A stretch of 29,097 nucleotides of DNA from a virus. The stretch spans positions 1 through 29,097 of the IMG/VR virus record IMGVR_UViG_3300020472_000121. The stretch is one strand, 5' to 3'. Made by a program: the position numbers and the translations under genes. Below, piece by piece: positions 20,101-27,653 of the stretch. How positions within the stretch are numbered: the first letter of the stretch is position 1; each line of letters begins with the position of its first letter. The notes under the pieces were generated by a model. That model saw only the letters and a list, made by a program, of their open reading frames with translations, searched no databases and had not been told where the DNA came from.

Positions 20101-23100
20101 CTTATGATGCAACAGATACAGGAGATATTACTACTGTTGAATCGTATGATACTTATAATTATGGTAAAGAAATTCCAATGTTTAATGGAATGAGTAATTC
20201 TGATATTATTGATATCAGACCAAGAGTTCAAGATTATTCAGTAGCAGTAAATACAAGATCTCCATTTGAATTCTTGGGTAGAACATTCTCAACTACATCA
20301 AATTCTGCTGCAAATGTATTAGCATCTGATGAGGCTCTTTTAACTACTTTCTCTTATTATCAAGGTAGAATTGATAGAATTTTTATTAATAGAGATTCTT
20401 CTCTTCAAGTAAAATATGGAACACCTGCAGATAAACCAGATCTCCCAGAAGGTGTTAGTGATGCTTTAGAATTAGCACAGTTAACACTTCCTCCATACAT
20501 TTATGATGTAAAAGATGTTTCAGTTGAATTTTTAAAATATAAGAAATTTAAGATGAGTGATCTTAAGGATCTTGAGGATAGAGTTAAGAGTTTAGAATAT
20601 TATACAACACTATCAATGTTAGAAAATGCAACTTCTAACATGTTTATTCCTGATCAGGATGGATTTAATAGATTTAAATCAGGATTCTTTGTTGACAACT
20701 TTACATCAGTTGGAGCACAAGAAACTGCATTCACTGCTTCACTTGCTAATAGTATTGATTTGAACGAACAATCATTGCGTCCAAAGCATTATACAAATTC
20801 ATTAAGTCTTATACCTGGACCTGTGGTTAATGTTGATACTACTGCAGATGCTGCATTCTCTTTAATTGAGGGTGTTAATGTAAGAAGAACTGGCGATATT
20901 GTTAGTTTGGATTATGCAGAAGTAGAATATGTAAAACAATCATTCGGAACTAGAAGTGAAAGTGTAACTCCATTCATGATAAGTTTCTGGCAAGGAACTG
21001 TTGAAATGACTCCAGCAACAGACAACTGGGTTGATACCGTAAGATTGGAAGCTAGGGTTATTAATAATGAAGGTAATTTTGCTGCAGTACTTGCAGATGC
21101 AAGAGAAAATCTTGGATTTAGTCAGGACGGTTTTGCAGGAACCATTTGGAATTCTTGGCAAACTAACTGGCAAGGAACTAGAACAACTGAGAGACGAGTT
21201 AATAGGGGAACCACTACAAGTACACACTCTCATGATGGTGGTAGGAGTGGTAGTAGAACTTCAACTACTGTATTTGAAAATGAAAGATTAACTATTGAAT
21301 CTGGGACACAATCCAGGACAGGAACAAGACGTGCAGTTGTTGAACAGTTTGATAGAGAATCTTTAGGTGATAGGACTATAAGTAGAGATATAGTTCTATT
21401 CTTAAGGTCTAGAAATATACAGATAGTTGCTAAGAGAATTAAACCATTAACACAGATATATGCATTCTTTGATGGTAAGGATGTAAGTAAGTACGTAACT
21501 CCAAAATTATTAGAAATTCAAATGACTTCTGGTATATTCCAAGTTGGGGAATCAGTGGTTGCTACTCAAGGTGGAACAGGATTAGGTGACATATCAGCAC
21601 CTAATACAAGTGCTGGAGCGATATTTAGAGTTGCTCAACCAAAACATAAAGGTGGACCATATAATATTCCTACATCAACATTTTCAGATAACCCATATAC
21701 TTATAAGTCTATTCCATCAAGTTATTCTGCATCTTCTACACTATTGAACATAGATGTTCGTTCAATGGCAGATGAGGCTCAAGGAGATTATTATGGTTGG
21801 GTGGAATCAGGTATGGTTCTAGTTGGTCAATCTAGTGGAGCTCAGGCAAAAATCACTAATCTTAGATTGATTTCTGATACTTCTGCTACATTGATTGGAA
21901 GTTTCTTTGTTCCAAATCCAAATTCAAATACTCATCCAAGATTCGAGACTGGTAAGAAGGTATTAAATTTAACAAATGATCCAAATAATAATCCAGATAC
22001 AGCAACAACAACAGCAGAAGAAACCTTTGAATCTAGTGGTATTCTTGAAACTATTCAGGAAGATATTGTTTCTACCAGAAACGCAAGAGTTGAAACACAG
22101 GATGTTACTGATGGCAGGTCAATAGAAAGAACCATAAACACTGAAGTTATTCCAGGATCTAGAACAACAAGTACTCGTAGTTGGGGATTTAATAATAGAC
22201 CTAGACGTTGGGGTGATCCACTTGCACAAACAGTTCAGATTGAAGATCCTGAAGGTATATTCTTAACACGAGTTGATCTCTTCTTTAGAAGTAGAGATGA
22301 TATGAATATTCCTTTCATCTTCCAAATAAGAACAACAGAAAATGGAGCTCCTGTTTCTACTGTACTTCCAAATTCAGAAGTAACATTAAATCCATCAGAA
22401 ATTAATTTATCTGCAGATGGATCAGTTGCAACACCAATCCAATTCGAGTCTCCTGTATTCCTTGAAGGTGGTAATAAAGAGTATGCATTAACACTACTTT
22501 CTAGTTCAACTAAGTATGCTGTTTATATTTCTAGAGTTGGTGAAAATGACCTAATTACTGAGGCATATGTATCTCAGCAACCATATCTTGGATCATTGTT
22601 CAAATCACAGAACGCATCTATATGGGAACCAAGTCAGTGGGAAGATCTTAAGTTTACTCTTTACAGAGCAGATTTCTTAACTAGCGGAACATTTGATCTT
22701 TATAATGCAGATCTTAAGACAGGAAATAATCAGATACCATATTTAAATCCAAATGCTTTAGTTGTTAATTCTAGACAATTAAGAGTTGGATTGGGTACAA
22801 CAGTAGCAGATTCTGCACTTAAAGTTGGTAATACTGTTACTCAATTGAATAATGGTGCTACTGGTAATCTTGTTTCTACTGCTGGAATAGCAACAGGTGC
22901 TTTAAGTATAACAAGAGCAGGATTAGGATTTACTCCTGCAAGTGGACATTATCAATATGATGGTGTTAATTTAACTACTCTTAGTGGTAACGGTACTGGA
23001 GCTAAAGCAAATATCACTATAGCAAATGGAGTTGCATTAGGTGCTACATTCTCTGTAGGTGGTCATGGATATCAAGTTGGCGATGTCTTAGGTATAACCA

Positions 23101-24707
23101 GTATTGGTAATAATAATCTAGGATTGAATGCTAGATTATCTATCGCAACTATTGGAGATGTTAATGAACTTATTTTAGATAATGTTCAAGGTGACTATAA
23201 GGTTGGTGCAGCAAATACTGTAATGTTTACAAATAGTGCTGGAGTATCAACTGCATTAAACTTTAGTAATGGTGGTGATGTTCAAGTAGGTGAAGTAATA
23301 ACTGCGAGTGATGGTGTTCATATTAAAGTGAACCATAATAATCATGGTATGTATTTTAATGATAATAAGGTAAGAATATTTGGTGTTAAATCAGATATTA
23401 AACCTACAAAATTAACTGTAGAATATAAATCGGATGCTGTTGGTGCATTATCAGTAGAAGATGCATCTGCATTCTCTATATTTGAAAATGTGGGAGTTGG
23501 TACAACTAATACTGGATTCTTACAGATTGGTGATGAAGTTGTTGAATATACTGCTGTTAGTGGTAACAACATTGGTGGAAATATTACTAGATCTGTTGAT
23601 AAGGTTACTTCAATCGGTTCTAGCACTCTTATAGGTATTAGAAATTATCCTGTAGGAACACCCGTTTATAAGTATGAATTAAGTGATGTTAATCTATTGA
23701 GGATTAATAAGACTCATGATTTAGCATCAACAACTGCTACTGGAAAGGGTGAGGCTATTGGTTTTGATCATTATAATTTAGAAGTTGATATGTCTACTAC
23801 ATTTAATGATAATAATACAAGTAGGGCAGTTGGTACATCATTCCCTAATTTATATTTGAATAATACTAAATCAACTGGTGGAAATGCTATTCAGGCATCT
23901 CAGAATATTGCATATGATTTAATAAATCCTGCAATTCAAACATTATCTGTTCCTGGTACTACTATGACAGGTGAGATCAGAACAGTAACTAGTCAGAGTA
24001 TAGATGGTAATGAATTACCTTGGGTTGATAATGGATTTGAATCTATTACCTTGAATGATAATAATTGGATGAATAGTCCAAGATTAATTGCATCAAATGT
24101 TAATGCAGAGAACAAATTATCAGCATTGCCTGGTAATAAATCTACTAACTTGAAGTTGACCTTGGGAACAACAGATTCTAGATTAAGTCCACTAGTTGAT
24201 TTACAAAGATCTTCTCTTCTATTAACAACAAACCGTGTTAATAATGTAATTACTGATTTTGCAACTGATCCAAGAGTTAACGAAATAGGTACAGATCCTA
24301 CTGCTTTCCGATATGTTTCTAAGGAAGTTGAATTAATTAATCCTGCAACATCTATTAGAATTATGTTAGAGGGTCATTTAACTTCTAGCAATGATATTAG
24401 AGCATTCTATGCAATTAGTGATAAGGAAAACTTTAATCCAATATTCGTACCATTCCCTGGTTATGCTAACTTAGATCAAAATGGTCAAGTTATTACTCCA
24501 GAGAAAAATAATGGACAGTCTGATACATTTGTTGCTCCAACAAATGAAGAATCATTCAATCCAAGTGAGTTGGAATTCAATCCTTATGAATTTACTATTG
24601 ACAATCTACCGTCATTTAAATCATATAGAATTAAAATAGTTGCAACTTCTACAAGTCAAGTTTATGTTCCTCAAATTAAAGCCTTGAGAGTGATTGCATT
24701 CGCATAG
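17154..24707 (+). CDS. 2517-residue DUF4815-type virion structural protein
   Basis: The N-terminus is characteristic of the DUF4815 phage family: PYFDDFDSANDFHKVLFKPG, then YPVQARELTTLQSILQNQVE (~28-47) and FFKEGAKVIPGNVSYN. Further conserved-looking blocks are MSDLKDLEDRVKSLEYYTTL with a following RFKSGFFVDNF (~1133-1183), RIKPLTQIYAFFDGKDVSKY (~1427-1446), and RRWGDPLAQTVQIEDPEGIF (~1684-1703) with a domain up to ~1850. The end contains SFKSYRIKIVATSTSQVYVP. Two Ser/Thr/Arg-rich stretches (~1345-1400 and ~1640-1685) look like flexible linkers. The segment ~2110-2190 has an IGDEVVEY module shared with gp15. The gene fills the place of T4 gp9-gp12 and wac, so a peripheral baseplate or tail-fibre role is likely but unproven. 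No Shine-Dalgarno; it starts 6 bases after gp8. Confidence 0.85.
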   Translation: MPQQTNLNVAPYFDDFDSANDFHKVLFKPGYPVQARELTTLQSILQNQVEKFGQHFFKEGAKVIPGNVSYNKQYYAVQLSSTYQGVPISAYIDQLVGLKITGARSGVTAVVDKILLAENSERGYLTLYVNYLSSNTQDNSTQTFLDGEDIYCGKTIVSGLLGNSAITAGSPVATTIPNGSTATGSSFSVQDGVYFIRGNFVNVSSETLVLDQYDTDPSYRVGFFVNEQVINSDMDQTLNDNSQGFNNYSAPGADRLKISVNLFKKTLSDLNDDNFVELAVIENGIIKTKAKSGSTSGSIFAKDLNDSLAKRTYETFGDYLVRAFDITVLESLNDNQGNNGVFNAGQSTPGGVAASDNDMLYKVGPGKSYVKGYPVQTLASTFLDSPKTRTTKTLKQQSLTYNTGSTLSLNRVYGSAEIGVGNTYVVSLRDTRVGANGYDVPGKEIGMARVYDFKLESGSYNASNGNLNEWDLSLFDVQTTSEITVNEPTTLSIPTYVKGAQTGATAFLRDAVTAGVALTVYERQGEFNPNEPLIFNGEANGRIAIAITNHTISDVKSVYATDNGLVGVNTFSADILPTVKANIGIASITQVKAGISTITSTNVLFPKAVEVGNLIKFSNLANSDDPTLAKVISVGSNLVTIQGVETVAGICNGVLPASTINVTDLTVQSSDVQTSSDDKLFTWLPKHNIATVDLTDASITIRKVFTVNIAGNQIDGGTIPTAGENETFLPFDEERYSLTRSNGATEVLTSDKVQFVSGSGGRLLQIYNLGAADTGATLTATLTKIKPKAKVKIRNRVQSIVINKSKNDGSGIGATTLNNGLEYGNYPFGTRVEDSLISLNTPDIITIHSIFESSDTQDPSAPKLTLSSILSASTTTEEYVVGELLTGQSSGAAAIVAGKLTSNQISVLYKNDNVFKEGESILSSESQFTATITTLNSPSFDISNNYSFDNGQEATIYNYGAIEKKADADAPTKKLIVYFASGSYDATDTGDITTVESYDTYNYGKEIPMFNGMSNSDIIDIRPRVQDYSVAVNTRSPFEFLGRTFSTTSNSAANVLASDEALLTTFSYYQGRIDRIFINRDSSLQVKYGTPADKPDLPEGVSDALELAQLTLPPYIYDVKDVSVEFLKYKKFKMSDLKDLEDRVKSLEYYTTLSMLENATSNMFIPDQDGFNRFKSGFFVDNFTSVGAQETAFTASLANSIDLNEQSLRPKHYTNSLSLIPGPVVNVDTTADAAFSLIEGVNVRRTGDIVSLDYAEVEYVKQSFGTRSESVTPFMISFWQGTVEMTPATDNWVDTVRLEARVINNEGNFAAVLADARENLGFSQDGFAGTIWNSWQTNWQGTRTTERRVNRGTTTSTHSHDGGRSGSRTSTTVFENERLTIESGTQSRTGTRRAVVEQFDRESLGDRTISRDIVLFLRSRNIQIVAKRIKPLTQIYAFFDGKDVSKYVTPKLLEIQMTSGIFQVGESVVATQGGTGLGDISAPNTSAGAIFRVAQPKHKGGPYNIPTSTFSDNPYTYKSIPSSYSASSTLLNIDVRSMADEAQGDYYGWVESGMVLVGQSSGAQAKITNLRLISDTSATLIGSFFVPNPNSNTHPRFETGKKVLNLTNDPNNNPDTATTTAEETFESSGILETIQEDIVSTRNARVETQDVTDGRSIERTINTEVIPGSRTTSTRSWGFNNRPRRWGDPLAQTVQIEDPEGIFLTRVDLFFRSRDDMNIPFIFQIRTTENGAPVSTVLPNSEVTLNPSEINLSADGSVATPIQFESPVFLEGGNKEYALTLLSSSTKYAVYISRVGENDLITEAYVSQQPYLGSLFKSQNASIWEPSQWEDLKFTLYRADFLTSGTFDLYNADLKTGNNQIPYLNPNALVVNSRQLRVGLGTTVADSALKVGNTVTQLNNGATGNLVSTAGIATGALSITRAGLGFTPASGHYQYDGVNLTTLSGNGTGAKANITIANGVALGATFSVGGHGYQVGDVLGITSIGNNNLGLNARLSIATIGDVNELILDNVQGDYKVGAANTVMFTNSAGVSTALNFSNGGDVQVGEVITASDGVHIKVNHNNHGMYFNDNKVRIFGVKSDIKPTKLTVEYKSDAVGALSVEDASAFSIFENVGVGTTNTGFLQIGDEVVEYTAVSGNNIGGNITRSVDKVTSIGSSTLIGIRNYPVGTPVYKYELSDVNLLRINKTHDLASTTATGKGEAIGFDHYNLEVDMSTTFNDNNTSRAVGTSFPNLYLNNTKSTGGNAIQASQNIAYDLINPAIQTLSVPGTTMTGEIRTVTSQSIDGNELPWVDNGFESITLNDNNWMNSPRLIASNVNAENKLSALPGNKSTNLKLTLGTTDSRLSPLVDLQRSSLLLTTNRVNNVITDFATDPRVNEIGTDPTAFRYVSKEVELINPATSIRIMLEGHLTSSNDIRAFYAISDKENFNPIFVPFPGYANLDQNGQVITPEKNNGQSDTFVAPTNEESFNPSELEFNPYEFTIDNLPSFKSYRIKIVATSTSQVYVPQIKALRVIAFA

Positions 24708-24708
24708 T

Positions 24709-24933
24709 ATGGAATTACAAAAAGTAAAAGATCAAACTTCTTTATCTCGTAATATTGAGTCAAATTCAATTGTAAATACAGATACGAAAGAATTTAATAA
24801 GTATATCATGAGAAAACAGGTGAGAGATAAAGGTCATGATAAATTGGATGTGATGGAAAATGATCTATCACTTTTAAAAGGTGAAATTAATGAAATCAAA
24901 AATCTACTCAAGGAATTGGTAAATGTCCATTAA
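24709..24933 (+). CDS. Small coiled-coil protein, 74 residues
   Basis: I place the start at ATG 24709, one base after the upstream TAG stop. The in-frame TTG at 24694 would overlap the upstream gene and add only MHSHS. The protein is charged and mostly helical. The C-terminal half (MENDLSLLKGEINEIKNLLK, ~45-70) has leucine/isoleucine spacing of a coiled coil, so it probably oligomerises. It sits where T4 carries gp12/wac, but is far too short to be a fibritin and has no recognisable foldon. Its last 11 bases overlap the start of the next gene. Small coiled-coil proteins at this place are seen in other marine T4-like phages; function is unknown. Confidence 0.75.
   Translation: MELQKVKDQTSLSRNIESNSIVNTDTKEFNKYIMRKQVRDKGHDKLDVMENDLSLLKGEINEIKNLLKELVNVH
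24910..24914 (+). promoter_or_regulatory. Shine-Dalgarno for the 130-residue protein
   Basis: AAGGA lies 8 bases before ATG 24923, inside the end of the coiled-coil gene. It supports this start and implies coupled translation across the 11-base overlap. Confidence 0.6.
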
Positions 24934-25315
24934 AAATATTACATTCGATCCGACTTCAGGAGTACCTTATGCTGCTAACCTGACAATTCAGGGTGGTGCT
25001 AATTTTGATGCAACCTTTAATGTAGTAGATACTTCAAATTCACCATATCCCTTTACGACTGCATGGTCTGCAAATTCACAGATTGCAAAAAGTGTCGCAG
25101 TTGGTGCAACTTTAGGTGCATCTGCAACCTTTACTTCAGGGATAACAACCACATCCACTACAAGTAAAATAAAAATTTCTTTAGGTTCTACTGCTACCAG
25201 AAATTTAAGTGAAGGAAGATATGTTTATAATGTTTTAGTGGGGTCTGGAACAACGATATATAGCATAGTAAATGGTAATATTATGGTTTATGCAGGTGTA
25301 TCGTCTGCACCCTAA
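24923..25315 (+). CDS. Small beta-rich virion structural protein, 130 residues
   Basis: The pattern 'LTIQGGANFDATFNVVDTSN' near residue 20, then SANSQIAKSV, a TFTSG stretch, a 'KISLGSTATRNLSEGRYVYN' segment (~84-103) and a final GNIMVYAGV strand, matches a common class of small phage proteins of 110-130 residues. These begin with 'I.QGA.F...F.V.D' and end with 'GRYVYDV...V..G.V.V'. Such proteins are found in virion structural clusters and are probably beta-sandwich adaptors; the exact attachment site is unknown. It overlaps the coiled-coil gene by 11 bases. Its stop codon is embedded in the CTAAATA motif preceding gp13. Confidence 0.8.
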   Translation: MSIKNITFDPTSGVPYAANLTIQGGANFDATFNVVDTSNSPYPFTTAWSANSQIAKSVAVGATLGASATFTSGITTTSTTSKIKISLGSTATRNLSEGRYVYNVLVGSGTTIYSIVNGNIMVYAGVSSAP

Positions 25316-25318
25316 ATA
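25310..25318 (+). promoter_or_regulatory. Candidate late promoter (CCCTAAATA) before gp13
   Basis: CCCTAAATA spans the stop codon of the preceding gene (CCC TAA ATA) and ends 20 bases before the gp13 ATG. The identical nine bases recur at 27626-27634 before gp15, and CTAAATA recurs before gp8. The motif resembles the T4 late promoter TATAAATA. Confidence 0.5.
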
Positions 25319-25322
25319 CTGT

Positions 25323-25329
25323 TAAGGAG
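25323..25329 (+). promoter_or_regulatory. Strong Shine-Dalgarno for gp13
   Basis: TAAGGAG lies 9 bases before ATG 25339. It is the best Shine-Dalgarno in the window and fixes the gp13 start. Most other genes here have weak or no such site. Confidence 0.75.
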
Positions 25330-25338
25330 TAGACGCAA

Positions 25339-26181
25339 ATGGCAAAACCCGCAAGTAGATCAGACTTAATAAACTATTGCAAGAGGCAATTGGGTGCTCC
25401 TGTGTTGGAGATCAATGTAGCCGATGAGCAAATAGATGATTTAGTAGATGACGCTCTTCAGATCTTCCATGAGCGACATTTTGATGGTGTAACGAAGGAT
25501 TATGTAAAATATAAAATAACTGAAGATGATATTAATAGAGGAAGAGGATTAACTGACCCTGAAGTTAGTGGAATAACCACAACTACAGTAACAGAAACGG
25601 TTGGTGTAACTACAGAATTTAAATTTGAAGAGAATAGTAATTATCTACCATTACCTCCAGATATTATTGGAGTAGAAAAGATTTTCCATTTTGATGGATC
25701 TGCTACATCTACCAATAATATGTTTAGTGTAAAGTATCAATTGTTCTTGAATGACATCTATTATTATGGTGCTACTCAATTGATGAATTATGCTATGGTA
25801 AGGTCTTATTTGTCTGATATTGATTTCTTATTAACAACCCAGAAACAATTTAGATTTAATCAGCGTCAAGATAGACTTTATATTGATATTGATTGGGCTG
25901 GTGTTCAAGAGGGTGATTATATGATATTTGATGTCTTTAAGGCAATAAATCCAGATGATTTTACTGGAGTATGGAATGATTCATTCTTAAAAAGATATGT
26001 GACCCAATTAGTGAAAAGACAATGGGGCCAAAACTTAATAAAATTCCAAGGAGTAAAACTTCCTGGTGGTGTTGAATTAAATGGACGGCAAATGTATGAT
26101 GATGCAGAAAAAGAATTGGAGATTATTAGAGAGCAAATGTCTAATACTTATGAATTGCCACCATTAGATTTGATAGGTTAA
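25339..26181 (+). CDS. 13: Neck protein gp13 (T4-like head completion)
   Basis: This 280-residue protein (T4 gp13: 309) has the gp13 N-terminus SRSDLINYCKRQLGAPVLEI followed by DDLVDDALQIFHERHFDG (~30-47). Further features are PLPPDIIGVEKIFHF (~106-120), FLNDIYYYGATQLMNYAMVR (~135-155), and the C-terminal region KRQWGQNLIKFQGVKLPGGV with the last residues NTYELPPLDLIG. gp13 and gp14 form the neck complex that closes the filled capsid and docks the tail. A Thr/Val-rich loop (~77-93, GITTTTVTETVGVTTEF) looks like a surface loop. It has a strong ribosome site and a candidate late promoter, and is followed 4 bases later by gp14. Confidence 0.93.
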   Translation: MAKPASRSDLINYCKRQLGAPVLEINVADEQIDDLVDDALQIFHERHFDGVTKDYVKYKITEDDINRGRGLTDPEVSGITTTTVTETVGVTTEFKFEENSNYLPLPPDIIGVEKIFHFDGSATSTNNMFSVKYQLFLNDIYYYGATQLMNYAMVRSYLSDIDFLLTTQKQFRFNQRQDRLYIDIDWAGVQEGDYMIFDVFKAINPDDFTGVWNDSFLKRYVTQLVKRQWGQNLIKFQGVKLPGGVELNGRQMYDDAEKELEIIREQMSNTYELPPLDLIG

Positions 26182-26185
26182 TATT

Positions 26186-27631
26186 ATGGCACTTAATCCG
26201 TATTTTCAGCAAGGTGCTAGATCAGAACAAAATTTAGTTCAGGATCTTATCAACGAACAGTTGAGGATGTATGGTGTCGAGGTACATTATATGCCTCGAA
26301 AATATATAAAAGAAAATACGGTAATAAGAGAAGTAGTTCAATCTAAATTTGATGATGCATATCCCCTTGAGGCATATGTTGATACTTATGATGGTTATGG
26401 AGAGAATCCAGTTCTTCTAACCAAATTTGGTATAGAAGCAACAAATGAAATAACTCTTACTATTTCTAGGGAAAGATGGGAGAATTATATCGAACCTTTA
26501 ATGGAAAATGAGGCAGATGTAAAACTAACAACTAGACCAAAAGAAGGTGATTTAGTATATTTCCCATTAGGTGATAGATTATTTGAGATTAAGTTTGTTG
26601 AGCATGAAAAGCCTTTCTATCAGTTACAAAAGAATTATGTTTATGAATTGAGATGTGAACTCTTCCGTTACGAAGACGAAGTTATCGATACAGGTGTTGA
26701 AGAAATTGATAATGAATTGGTAGGTGATAATGTTGATGGAACATCTGAAGACGGTATTCCAACAATATTAGGGCCTACACAAACCTTCACTTTGGTGGGT
26801 GCTGCATCTACTGCTGCTGCATACACTAGTGTGGTCGCCTCTGGTGGTATTAATTACTTTACCATATCAAATAGGGGTGGTGGGTATGTTACACCTCCTA
26901 CAATCGGATTATCATCAGCACCTTCTGGTGGAACAACAGGTATTGCAACTGCTGTATTAATTGCTGGTATTCAATATTGCAATTTAAATATAGGACTTAA
27001 TCAAAAGTCGGTACAAACAATAGAAATTGCAAATCCAGGTGCAGGATATACTGTTGCACCAGGTGTAGCATTTACTAGTGATAGTGGTGTTGGTGCAGCA
27101 GCAACCGCATTCATTGCCGATGGAACATTAGGTGTTACGACAGTTACAAGTGCTGGTGGTGGATTTACAAGTACACCTACAGTTACATTTGCAGGACCAA
27201 CAGGGGTTGGAACAACTGCTACAGCTGTTGCCGTTATCAATGCAGCTGGTTCTGTTACTGATGTTAGATTTACTAATACTGGTGCTGGTTATACTGCTGG
27301 TGATCTTCCATTATATGCAACATTCTCTACTCCAGCAACAGGATCTGAAGGAGATTATAGATTCAATGAAACAGTAACTGGTGCTACAAGTGGAGCAACT
27401 GGTAAGGTAAGGACATGGAATTCTGTCACAAATGTTTTAGAAGTATCGTCAATATCAGGAACATTCTCAATTGGAGAAAATATAACTGGTTCTCTGTCAG
27501 GTGCAATACATGCATTGAGAATAGTTAATACAGAACCTACTGACGATGGATTTGCGGATAATATTAACATAGAAACAGAAGCAGATAAAATATTAGACTT
27601 TAGTGAACAGAACCCATTTGGGATGCCCTAA
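26186..27631 (+). CDS. 14: Neck protein gp14 (T4-like) with a repeat-bearing insertion
   Basis: The first ~195 of 481 residues are typical gp14: NPYFQQGARSEQNLVQDLIN, YGVEVHYMPRKYIKEN, ITLTISRERWENYIEPL, and FPLGDRLFEIKFVEHEKPFY. The last ~30 residues, including ADKILDFSEQNPFGMP, also match the family C-terminus. T4 gp14 is 256 residues; the excess lies between these two parts. Residues ~205-375 are GxGY beta repeats and ~399-442 a 'TGATSGATGKVRTWNSVTNV' module. With gp13, gp14 completes the head and forms the tail-docking collar. The insertion is probably an exposed decoration on the neck; its role is unknown. The start is 4 bases after gp13; only a weak AGG precedes it. Confidence 0.93.
   Translation: MALNPYFQQGARSEQNLVQDLINEQLRMYGVEVHYMPRKYIKENTVIREVVQSKFDDAYPLEAYVDTYDGYGENPVLLTKFGIEATNEITLTISRERWENYIEPLMENEADVKLTTRPKEGDLVYFPLGDRLFEIKFVEHEKPFYQLQKNYVYELRCELFRYEDEVIDTGVEEIDNELVGDNVDGTSEDGIPTILGPTQTFTLVGAASTAAAYTSVVASGGINYFTISNRGGGYVTPPTIGLSSAPSGGTTGIATAVLIAGIQYCNLNIGLNQKSVQTIEIANPGAGYTVAPGVAFTSDSGVGAAATAFIADGTLGVTTVTSAGGGFTSTPTVTFAGPTGVGTTATAVAVINAAGSVTDVRFTNTGAGYTAGDLPLYATFSTPATGSEGDYRFNETVTGATSGATGKVRTWNSVTNVLEVSSISGTFSIGENITGSLSGAIHALRIVNTEPTDDGFADNINIETEADKILDFSEQNPFGMP
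26780..27510 (+). repeat. GxGY repeat insertion in gp14
   Basis: Four degenerate repeats of the form 'xxITNxGxGYxxxPxVxF' are visible: FTISNRGGGYVTPPTIGL, IEIANPGAGYTVAPGVAF, TTVTSAGGGFTSTPTVTF and VRFTNTGAGYTAGDLPLY. They are followed by the TGxVxxW module. The DNA is richer in G+C than the gp14 core: hand counts of lines 27121 and 27181 give 26/60 and 28/60, against 19/60 in line 26401. Gly/Ala/Thr codons explain part of this. Similar repeats occur in the giant protein and gp8. Confidence 0.8.
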
Positions 27632-27634
27632 ATA
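27626..27634 (+). promoter_or_regulatory. Candidate late promoter (CCCTAAATA) before gp15
   Basis: The same nine bases as at 25310-25318 again overlap the upstream stop codon (CCC TAA ATA), here 19 bases before the gp15 ATG. AGGA at 27642-27645 may serve as a weak Shine-Dalgarno. Confidence 0.5.
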
Positions 27635-27653
27635 AGATACCAGGACTATAACA

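Noticed and set aside
24694-24708. Alternative TTG start for the 74-residue coiled-coil protein
   Set aside because: It would overlap the end of the DUF4815 gene and adds only five residues; the ATG at 24709 immediately after the stop is the simpler start.
27001-27570. Forward and reverse frames overlapping the gp14 insertion
   Set aside because: Composition mirrors the Gly/Ala/Thr repeat in other frames (Val/Ala/Pro- or Leu/Gln-rich); no independent support.
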